Assembly (NCBI GenBank): GCA_900465665.1
Contig: UBJO01000082.1
Coordinates: forward strand, 1-64,000
Source of the DNA: Hyphomicrobiales bacterium
GTDB taxonomy: Bacteria > Pseudomonadota > Alphaproteobacteria > Rhizobiales > Rhizobiaceae
Length of the DNA: 64,000 nucleotides
Direction of reading: 5' to 3'
Shown here: positions 57,548-64,000 of the stretch, piece after piece
How the letters are laid out: each line of letters begins with the position of its first letter
Position numbering within the stretch: the first letter of the stretch is position 1
The notes under the pieces: model-generated
Databases searched by the model: none
What the model was told of the DNA's origin: nothing
The model's input: only the letters and a program-made list of their open reading frames with translations
Translations under genes and position numbers: made by a program

Positions 57548-57919
57548 GTCTTTCCGGTTCCCCGCGCAAGACCCGCGAATCGGTAATGAGGCCCGACGCG
57601 ATGTTTTCAAAAGGATATGCAGCTCGCCAACTGCCCGTCAATAAAGGCCTAACGGCGGCAGGCGAGCTAGTTGTGGATGACTGAAATCGGCAACTCGGTC
57701 GGCAGCCCCGTTGGCGCCTCTGCCGACACGTCTGTCACACGCCTGTCAACTTTTGTTAAAATCGTTGGTCAAATGTCAAAAATCGTCATTCCGAGCCCTC
57801 TATTAGGGCTTCGATTTATTGACTTGCCTGCTCCAACTGCTATTTGTGCACCCGCTCTCATTGATGGTCTCCGCAGGCTTGAGGCCATCCCCCGACACCC
57901 CGGAACAAGCGGAATAGCG
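57548..57919. other. 372-bp intergenic region between DUF4164 and tkt
   Basis: Two divergent promoters should lie here. For tkt, TTGACT (57819-57824) and TATTTG (57841-57846) are 16 bp apart. A hairpin AGCCCT-CTATT-AGGGCT lies just before it (about 57794-57810). The reading frame of tkt is open upstream, but start signals are poor and the sequence is unlike transketolase. Confidence 0.6.
57819..57846 (+). promoter_or_regulatory. candidate sigma70 promoter of tkt
   Basis: TTGACT and TATTTG at 16-bp spacing, about 73 bp upstream of the tkt start codon. Confidence 0.5.
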
Positions 57920-59893
57920 ATGATTTCTCCTGAACAACACGACCGGATGGCAAACGCGATCCGTTTCCTCTCAATGGATGCAGTCGAGAAGGCGAATTCC
58001 GGCCATCCGGGCATGCCGATGGGTATGGCCGATGTCGCCACCGTCCTGTTCTCGAAGTATCTGAAGTTCGACCCGTTGAAGCCGCATTGGCCAGATCGCG
58101 ACCGCTTCGTGCTGTCGGCCGGCCACGGCTCGATGCTGCTCTACTCGCTGCTCTATCTAACCGGCTACCCTGACATGTCGGTCGATGACCTCCAGCAGTT
58201 CCGCCAGCTCGGCTCCAAGACCGCCGGCCACCCGGAATACGGCCACGCCACCGGCATCGAAACCACTACCGGCCCGCTCGGCCAGGGCATTGCCAATGCC
58301 GTCGGCATGGCGATCGCCGAACGCAAGCTGCGCGAGGAATTCGGCGCCGACCTGCAGGATCACTACACCTACGTGATCAACGGCGACGGCTGCCTGATGG
58401 AAGGCATCAGCCATGAAGCCATCGCGCTCGCCGGCCACCTGAAGCTCAACAAGCTCATCCTCTTCTGGGACAACAACTCGATCACCATCGACGGCGCTGT
58501 CTCCCTGTCGGATTCGACCGACCAGATCATGCGCTTCAAGGCTGTTCACTGGCACACGATCGAAGTCGACGGCCACGACCAGGCTGCGATTGCCGCTGCC
58601 ATCGAAGAAGCCCACAAGTCCGACAAGCCGACCTTCATCGCCTGCAAGACCGTCATCGGCTTCGGCGCTCCGAACAAGCAGGGTAGCCACAAGGTTCACG
58701 GTTCGCCGCTCGGCGCCGAGGAAATCGCAGCGACCCGCAAGGCGCTGAACTGGGAATACGCACCCTTCGTCATCCCGAACGACGTTCTCTCCGATTGGCG
58801 CGCCGCCGGCACGCGTTCGGCTGACGCCGTCAAGGCATGGGAAGGCCGCCTCGAAAAGGCAGCGACCAAGGCCGAGTTCACCCGCCGCTTCGCAGGCGAC
58901 CTGCCCCAGGGCTTCGACGCCGCCATCAGCGACTACAAGAAGAAGCTCGCCGAAACCAAGCCGACCGTTGCGACCCGCAAGGCTTCGGAAGACGCGCTTG
59001 AAGTCATCAACGGCTTCCTGCCCGAGACGATCGGCGGCTCCGCCGACCTGACGCCGTCGAACAACACCAAGACCAGCCAGATGCATTCGATCACGCCGAC
59101 GGACTTCGCCGGTCGTTACATGCACTGGGGCATCCGCGAGCACGGCATGGCGTCTGCCATGAACGGTATCGCACTCCACGGCGGTCTGATCCCCTACGGC
59201 GGCGGCTTCATGATCTTCTCGGATTATTGCCGTCCTCCGATCCGCCTCGCTTCGCTGATGGGCATCCGCGTCGTCCACGTTCTGACGCACGACTCGATCG
59301 GCGTTGGCGAAGACGGCCCGACCCACCAGCCGGTCGAACAGATGGCCTCGCTGCGCGCCATCCCGAACCTGATGATGTTCCGCCCGGCCGACGCTGTCGA
59401 AACCGCCGAGTGCTGGCAGATCGCGCTGAACACCAAGGACCGTCCGTCGGGCCTGGCGCTCACCCGCCAGAACCTCACCACGGTTCGTACCGAGTACAGC
59501 GAGAAGAACCTCTGCGAACTCGGCGCCTACACGCTGGCAGGCAATGCCGATGCCAAGGTGACGATCTTCGCTTCGGGCTCCGAAGTCGAGCTGGCGGTTG
59601 CCGCCCGCAAGACGCTTGAAGAAAAGGGCGTTACCGTCCGCGTCGTCTCGGTCCCCTCGACCGAACTGTTCTTCGAGCAGCCGGATGCCTACCGCGCCGA
59701 GATCCTCGGCAAGTCGCCGATCAAGATCGCCGTCGAAGCCGCCGTTCGCGAAGGCTGGGATGCGTTCATCGGACCGGAAGGCACCTTCATCGGCATGAAG
59801 GGCTTCGGCGCTTCGGGTCCTGCCAAGGATGTCTTCAAGAAGTTCGGCATCACGACGGAAGCCGTCGTCGCCGCAGTTGAAGCCAAGCTTTGA
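57920..59893 (+). CDS. tkt: transketolase
   Basis: 657 residues from the ATG at 57920, the start of the conserved protein (MISPEQHDRMANAIRFLSMD). Thiamine diphosphate motif GDGCLMEGISHEAIALAGHL, substrate motifs SAGHGSMLLY and HDSIGVGEDGPTHQP. It transfers two-carbon units in the non-oxidative pentose phosphate pathway. It leads the tkt-gap-pgk glycolytic cluster; an intercistronic hairpin after it may lower or uncouple gap transcription. Confidence 0.97.
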   Translation: MISPEQHDRMANAIRFLSMDAVEKANSGHPGMPMGMADVATVLFSKYLKFDPLKPHWPDRDRFVLSAGHGSMLLYSLLYLTGYPDMSVDDLQQFRQLGSKTAGHPEYGHATGIETTTGPLGQGIANAVGMAIAERKLREEFGADLQDHYTYVINGDGCLMEGISHEAIALAGHLKLNKLILFWDNNSITIDGAVSLSDSTDQIMRFKAVHWHTIEVDGHDQAAIAAAIEEAHKSDKPTFIACKTVIGFGAPNKQGSHKVHGSPLGAEEIAATRKALNWEYAPFVIPNDVLSDWRAAGTRSADAVKAWEGRLEKAATKAEFTRRFAGDLPQGFDAAISDYKKKLAETKPTVATRKASEDALEVINGFLPETIGGSADLTPSNNTKTSQMHSITPTDFAGRYMHWGIREHGMASAMNGIALHGGLIPYGGGFMIFSDYCRPPIRLASLMGIRVVHVLTHDSIGVGEDGPTHQPVEQMASLRAIPNLMMFRPADAVETAECWQIALNTKDRPSGLALTRQNLTTVRTEYSEKNLCELGAYTLAGNADAKVTIFASGSEVELAVAARKTLEEKGVTVRVVSVPSTELFFEQPDAYRAEILGKSPIKIAVEAAVREGWDAFIGPEGTFIGMKGFGASGPAKDVFKKFGITTEAVVAAVEAKL

Positions 59894-59903
59894 TCTGATA
59901 CAA

Positions 59904-59923
59904 GGAGCGCCTCAGGGCGCTCC
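59904..59923 (+). terminator. intercistronic hairpin between tkt and gap
   Basis: GGAGCGCC and GGCGCTCC pair across TCAG, followed by TCTTTG. It could be a partial terminator or an mRNA-processing/stability element within a cluster that is otherwise co-oriented. Confidence 0.65.
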
Positions 59924-59965
59924 TCTTTGCTTATAAACCAAGCCCTACTCTCGGGAGAGACACAC

Positions 59966-60976
59966 ATGACTGTAAAGGTTGCCATTAACGGCTTCGGTCG
60001 TATCGGCCGCAATGTTCTCCGCGCCATCGTTGAATCCGGCCGCACGGACATCGAAGTCGTTGCCATCAACGACCTCGGCCCGGTCGAGACCAACGCGCAC
60101 CTGCTGCGTTACGACTCGATCCACGGCAAGTTCCCTGCCGAAGTGAAGGTCGAAGGTGACACGATCACCGTCGGCGGCGGCAAGCCGATCAAGGTAACCG
60201 CTGTTCGCGACCCGGCACAGCTGCCGCACGCCGAACTCGGCATCGACATCGCCATGGAATGCACCGGCATCTTCACCTCGCGCGACAAGGCTGCCGCCCA
60301 CCTGACGGCTGGCGCCAAGCGCGTCATCGTTTCGGCTCCTGCCGACGGTGCCGACCTGACCGTCGTCTTCGGCGTCAACCACGATCAGCTGACCAAGGAA
60401 CACCTGGTCATCTCCAACGCTTCCTGCACGACGAACTGCCTGGTTCCTGTCGTCAAGGTTCTCGACGATCTCGTCGGCATCGATCATGGCTTCATGACCA
60501 CGATCCACTCCTACACGGGTGACCAGCCGACGCTCGACACCATGCACAAGGATCTGTACCGCGCCCGCGCCGCAGCTCTGTCCATGATCCCGACCTCGAC
60601 GGGTGCAGCAAAGGCCGTTGGCCTCGTCATGCCGCACCTGAAGGGCAAGCTCGACGGCACCTCGATCCGCGTTCCGACCCCGAACGTTTCGGTTGTCGAC
60701 TTCAAGTTCGTTGCCAAGAAGGCCACCTCGGTTGCCGAAATCAACGAAGCCATCAAGGCTGCTTCGAACGGCAAGCTGAAGGGCATCCTCGGCTACACCG
60801 ACGAGCCGCTCGTTTCGCGCGACTTCAACCACGACAGCCACTCCTCGATCTTCGCCTCCGACCAGACCAAGGTCATGGAAGGCAACTTCGTGCGCGTTCT
60901 GTCCTGGTACGACAACGAGTGGGGCTTCTCCAGCCGCATGTCGGACACGGCCGTCGCCTTCGCCAAGACCATCTAA
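59966..60976 (+). CDS. gap: glyceraldehyde-3-phosphate dehydrogenase
   Basis: 336 residues from the ATG at 59966 (MTVKVAINGFGRIGRNVLRA). Active-site ASCTTNCL with the catalytic cysteine, and the histidine in IHSYTGDQ. Standard NAD-dependent glycolytic/gluconeogenic enzyme. Followed by a terminator, then two small genes and the antiporter before pgk. Confidence 0.98.
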   Translation: MTVKVAINGFGRIGRNVLRAIVESGRTDIEVVAINDLGPVETNAHLLRYDSIHGKFPAEVKVEGDTITVGGGKPIKVTAVRDPAQLPHAELGIDIAMECTGIFTSRDKAAAHLTAGAKRVIVSAPADGADLTVVFGVNHDQLTKEHLVISNASCTTNCLVPVVKVLDDLVGIDHGFMTTIHSYTGDQPTLDTMHKDLYRARAAALSMIPTSTGAAKAVGLVMPHLKGKLDGTSIRVPTPNVSVVDFKFVAKKATSVAEINEAIKAASNGKLKGILGYTDEPLVSRDFNHDSHSSIFASDQTKVMEGNFVRVLSWYDNEWGFSSRMSDTAVAFAKTI

Positions 60977-60998
60977 GGTCTTCGCGACAAGACTTAGG

Positions 60999-61027
60999 AA
61001 AGCGGCTCGGGAAACCGGGCCGCTTTT
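60999..61027 (+). terminator. terminator of gap
   Basis: AAAGCGGCTCGG and CCGGGCCGCTTTT form a stem with loop GAAA and a short T-run. Confidence 0.88.
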
Positions 61028-61153
61028 CGTTTGCCAAGATGTGCCGCGACGACCAAACACGCTTGCCGTCATCCGGCCGGATGCGGTAAATTCGATCGAA
61101 GCTGCAACGCGGTCGCGCAACCAGACGCCGAACCGACAACGAGCGAACCACCC

Positions 61154-61294
61154 ATGAAAATCGTGATGTTGGCAATCCTACTTGTCATGATCGCCGGCGT
61201 GCTCAGCCTGACCGTCGTCGGCGGCGGCTCCAAGCAGCTTGCCAAGGGCCAGCCGCTGCTCGCCTCCTCCTCGCGACTGATGGGACCGCGATAA
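61154..61294 (+). CDS. small single-pass membrane protein
   Basis: 46 residues from the ATG at 61154. One hydrophobic helix at the N-terminus (MKIVMLAILLVMIAGVLSLT) and a short polar tail (GGGSKQLAKGQPLLASSSRL). I do not know the family. A comparable small gene lies between gap and pgk in other rhizobia as far as I recall, which would support it. Confidence 0.6.
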   Translation: MKIVMLAILLVMIAGVLSLTVVGGGSKQLAKGQPLLASSSRLMGPR

Positions 61295-61376
61295 TTGCAC
61301 GCACGACGGCTGCGGGGCTGGCGTGGCGCGAACGAACACCATAATGTTAGACGTCAGCGAAACGAAAGAGAATTCA

Positions 61377-61691
61377 ATGGATTATTTCACCATCGAGATA
61401 TCGGGCAAAGCCATCGCGAGTTTCCGTTCGGAAAACGCCGAGGACGCCAAGCACTTCATCGAGGCCGAGGATTTTCGCGAGGATCTGACGGTGCTCGAGA
61501 CGGAAGGCAAGCCGGTATGGGATGGCAAAGCGCCGCTCACCCTGCGCAAGGCGACCCCGGATGAGGCAAGCGAAGTCGAGCATGCCTACGAGTTCGACGA
61601 CGATCCTTCGCGCACCATCGACGACGAATTCGTCGTCTTCCTCATCCCGATTTCGGACGCGGACGAAGACGACAACGACGACGAGGCATAA
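61377..61691 (+). CDS. acidic small protein of unknown function
   Basis: 104 residues from the ATG at 61377 (GAGA-type site upstream); ATG 61344 and GTG 61323 are in frame but poorly placed. The N-terminal half looks like a small alpha/beta fold (DYFTIEISGKAIASFRSENA, EDAKHFIEAEDF); the C-terminus is very acidic (ISDADEDDNDDEA). Cytoplasmic. Family unknown to me. Confidence 0.65.
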   Translation: MDYFTIEISGKAIASFRSENAEDAKHFIEAEDFREDLTVLETEGKPVWDGKAPLTLRKATPDEASEVEHAYEFDDDPSRTIDDEFVVFLIPISDADEDDNDDEA

Positions 61692-62011
61692 GGCCGCAGC
61701 AAATATACAGGACGATTGTCCAAGAAAAGGACAGGGCAGCGATTTCTGCCCTGCTCTCGCCTGATTTGATCCTACACTTTACTCAGGATCACTCTCCAAC
61801 CGTTCATTTGATTTGCCGTTAGGCGGATCGCTCAGCAGCATGATGCAGCAAAGCGCAAGGATAGCCCTTTAGGTCTACCCTTCGTTTGGATTTTGCCGTT
61901 TACTGGCAGGCATCGGACCGGAACTGGAGACGCGATACCATAGTTTTAGACAGCCGCATTCGACGGGGGGCGACACTGCGGCGATTGATATTTGCATAAA
62001 GGGGTTCGGGC
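61692..62011. other. 320-bp intergenic region before the antiporter
   Basis: Contains a hairpin CAGGGCAG/CTGCCCTG (61732-61753) that could end the small gene, though without a clear T-run. The rest should hold the antiporter promoter and leader; no gene or strong repeat was seen. Confidence 0.5.
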
Positions 62012-63862
62012 ATGGAAGCATTCTACATCGTCGTACTGGTATCGACGGCGCTCGTGCTTCTTGCGGCCTTCTCCAGCCTGCTCGCCTTCCGCTTCGGCGC
62101 CCCTCTTCTGCTCTTGTTTCTCGGCATCGGCCTGCTTGCCGGCAGCGACGGCCTCGGCATCGAATTCACCAACAATTATCTCGCCTACATCCTCGGCTCG
62201 ATCGCGCTTGCCATCATCCTCTTCGATTCCGGCTTCGGCACGCCGGTCCAGGCCTTCAAGCTCGCCGCCGTCCCCTCGATAACGCTGGCATCGGTCGGCG
62301 TGCTGATGACGGCGTCCCTGTTTGCCGTCGCCGCCATGTGGCTTTTGAACTTCACCTGGCTCGAGGGCATGCTGCTCGGCTCCATCGTTGCCTCGACCGA
62401 TGCCGCCGCCGTCTTCTTCCTGCTGCGCATCGGCGGCATCAACATTCGCGACAAGGTGCGCTCGACGCTCGAAGTCGAATCCGGCACCAACGACCCGATG
62501 GCGATCTTCCTCACCATCGCGCTGGTCGAGGTCCTGGCATCGGGCGAGCGCTATCACGGCATCAACATCGGCATGCTCGCAATGTTCGTTCAGCAGATGG
62601 GCCTCGGCGTCATCCTCGGCCTGCTCGGCGGCATGATGATCGTGCTGATCGTCGGCAGGCTGGAGACCGATCGCGGCCTGACGCCGATCTTCGTTCTGGC
62701 GCTGGCGCTTCTGGTCTTCTCGTTCACCGGCGCCGTCGGCGGCAGCGGCTTTTTGGCCGTCTACGTCGCCGGCATCTATGCGGGAAATCGCAAGCTGCCC
62801 GGCTATGCCTCGATCAAGCGCTTCCAGGACGGCATGACCTGGCTGGCACAGATCATCATGTTCCTGGTGCTTGGCCTGCTCGCGACGCCGTCGCAATTCG
62901 GCGCGATCGCCATCCCGGCGGTCCTGCTCGCGCTCTTCCTGATCTTCATCGCCCGCCCGCTGGCGATCTGGCTGTCGCTGCTGCCCTTCGACTACACGCA
63001 GCAGGAGATCGGCTTCGTCGCCTGGGTCGGCCTGCGCGGCGCCGTCTCCATCCTGCTTGCCATCATGCCGATCCTCGGCGGGCTGGAAAACGGTCAGGTC
63101 TACTTCAACACCGCCTTCATCATCGTGCTCGTCTCGCTGCTGGTACAGGGCTGGACCATCAAGCCGGTCGCCAAGAAGCTCGGCCTGATCATCCCGCCGC
63201 GCATCGGCGCCGTCGACAAGGTGGAGGTCGATCTGCCGGGAGCGGCCAACCACGAGCTCCTCTCCTACCGCGTCGTCAAGGACAGCCCGGTGCTGCGCGG
63301 CGAGCGCATTCCGCGCTGGGCGACACCCTCGCTCGTCATCCGCGACGGCAAGTCGATGCGCTATCAATATGCCGGCCGCCTGCGCGAGAACGATCTCGTC
63401 TATCTCTTCATCGTTCCCTCCTACTCGCGCCTGCTCGACAAGCTCTTCGCAAGCCGCGTGCCGGTGGAGGAAGACGACACCGATTTCTTCGGCGCCTTCG
63501 CGCTCTCCCCGAGCCGCCCGGCGACCGATCTCGACACCGCCTACGGCCCCGGCCTGCTGAACGAAAACGAGAAGGGCCTGACCATCGCCGAGCTGATGAA
63601 GCAGCGTCTCGGCGGCAAGGCTGAATATGCCGACCGTGTGCGCCTGGGCTCCATCATCCTCATCGTCCGCGACCTCGACGACCACGATCATATCAGCGCG
63701 ATCGGCATGTCTCTGGAGGCTGTCGAGCCGGCCGTGACGCTGCCGATCTTCATCAATATGCGCGATATCATCGACCGCGTGCATGACCGTTTCAAGAGCC
63801 GCAAGAACAAGGAGGCGGCCGCCGCCGCGGCGGCTGGAAAAGCCGACGAAAACCCGCGCTGA
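62012..63862 (+). CDS. CPA1-family K+/H+ or Na+/H+ antiporter (NhaP2/CvrA-like)
   Basis: 616 residues with AAAGGGG upstream of the ATG. Twelve or more helices in the first 400 residues; ion-path motifs ASTDAAAVFFLL and ESGTNDPMAIFLT are typical of NhaP2/CvrA. A soluble C-terminal region (IDLPGAANHELLSYRVVKDS type and a RCK-C/TrkA-C-like domain) follows, then a Lys/Ala-rich tail. Likely involved in K+ efflux and pH or volume control. Located between gap and pgk but probably unrelated in function. Confidence 0.92.
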   Translation: MEAFYIVVLVSTALVLLAAFSSLLAFRFGAPLLLLFLGIGLLAGSDGLGIEFTNNYLAYILGSIALAIILFDSGFGTPVQAFKLAAVPSITLASVGVLMTASLFAVAAMWLLNFTWLEGMLLGSIVASTDAAAVFFLLRIGGINIRDKVRSTLEVESGTNDPMAIFLTIALVEVLASGERYHGINIGMLAMFVQQMGLGVILGLLGGMMIVLIVGRLETDRGLTPIFVLALALLVFSFTGAVGGSGFLAVYVAGIYAGNRKLPGYASIKRFQDGMTWLAQIIMFLVLGLLATPSQFGAIAIPAVLLALFLIFIARPLAIWLSLLPFDYTQQEIGFVAWVGLRGAVSILLAIMPILGGLENGQVYFNTAFIIVLVSLLVQGWTIKPVAKKLGLIIPPRIGAVDKVEVDLPGAANHELLSYRVVKDSPVLRGERIPRWATPSLVIRDGKSMRYQYAGRLRENDLVYLFIVPSYSRLLDKLFASRVPVEEDDTDFFGAFALSPSRPATDLDTAYGPGLLNENEKGLTIAELMKQRLGGKAEYADRVRLGSIILIVRDLDDHDHISAIGMSLEAVEPAVTLPIFINMRDIIDRVHDRFKSRKNKEAAAAAAAGKADENPR

Positions 63863-63934
63863 ACGCCTTGCGTCCGCGATGATCCTTGCTATGGTCCCCG
63901 CATCTTTTCAGGCAATAAACGAACGGATTTCCCA

Positions 63935-64000
63935 ATGCCTTCCTTCAAGACACTCGACGATCTTAACGACATTGCCGGAAAGCGCGTTCTCGTCCGCGTC
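63935..64000 (+). CDS. pgk: phosphoglycerate kinase (N-terminal fragment, runs off the window)
   Basis: The first 22 codons read MPSFKTLDDLNDIAGKRVLV and onward, the standard N-terminus of alphaproteobacterial Pgk. The window ends here. The enzyme transfers phosphate from 1,3-bisphosphoglycerate to ADP. Position after gap agrees. Confidence 0.93.
   Translation, partial: MPSFKTLDDLNDIAGKRVLVRV

Noticed and set aside
61946..63784. A 612-codon open frame on the minus strand opposite the antiporter gene
   Set aside because: It is antisense to a well-supported membrane transporter with clear family motifs; its composition (Asp, Glu, Arg, Gln runs) is a by-product of GC-rich codon bias.

Overview
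The window is chromosomal DNA of an alphaproteobacterium of the Rhizobiaceae (Rhizobium, Agrobacterium or close relative). Evidence is the high G+C content, the complete tol-pal cluster in alphaproteobacterial order, the sulfolipid operon sqdB-sqdD-sqdC, the lpiA-acvB pair, an Omp25-like porin, the zapA/6S RNA/transketolase/gap/pgk neighbourhood, DUF4164 and DUF1127 proteins, and four perfect TTAA-N7-TTAA boxes of the CtrA type. No phage, plasmid, transposase, tRNA, rRNA or CRISPR array was seen.

Layout. 1-7 kb: a PAS/PAS/GGDEF/EAL protein, a metal-responsive MerR regulator divergent from a Zn/Cd/Pb-type P1B ATPase, two proline-rich proteins and an entericidin-like lipoprotein. 7-11 kb: serC-serA (serine biosynthesis, with a structured leader) and an Omp25-like porin. 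11-24 kb, minus strand: ybgC, an inserted mqsRA toxin-antitoxin pair, then tolQ-tolR-tolA-tolB-pal-ybgF-tilS-ftsH-glmM (envelope constriction, tRNA-Ile lysidinylation, membrane proteolysis, amino-sugar supply). 24-29 kb, plus strand: sqdBDC, 5-formyl-THF cyclo-ligase, a YmdB phosphodiesterase and a secreted metallo-beta-lactamase-fold protein. 29-41.6 kb: a mostly accessory stretch with an 854-residue secreted protein of unknown function, a PPOX-fold protein, small secreted proteins, yebC/pmpR, an IalB-like protein, an SH3 protein, a flavin-dependent monooxygenase, an aldo/keto reductase, a TetA-like efflux pump and a chemoreceptor. 41.8-46.3 kb: ruvC-ruvA-ruvB, broken up by three VapBC cassettes. 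46.3-55.6 kb: a DinB-fold gene with a frameshift, lpiA-acvB, an MscS-type channel, gnd, an IMPACT-family gene and a DUF1127 protein. 56-64 kb: a secreted protein, 6S RNA, zapA with its DUF4164 partner, tkt, gap, two small genes, a K+/H+ antiporter and the first 22 codons of pgk.

The most unusual feature is the repeated insertion of toxin-antitoxin cassettes into conserved housekeeping operons: MqsRA between ybgC and tolQ, VapBC-1 between ruvC and ruvA, and VapBC-2 plus VapBC-3 between ruvA and ruvB. The last insertion left a perfect 102-bp direct repeat that carries the 3' end of vapC and a severed copy of the ruvB start. vapC-2 is broken by a single in-frame TGA, while vapC-3 is intact and overlaps ruvB by ATGA. 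A second theme is the set of CtrA-type boxes in front of the Omp25-like gene, a proline-rich protein and the 854-residue secreted protein, which suggests cell-cycle control of surface proteins.
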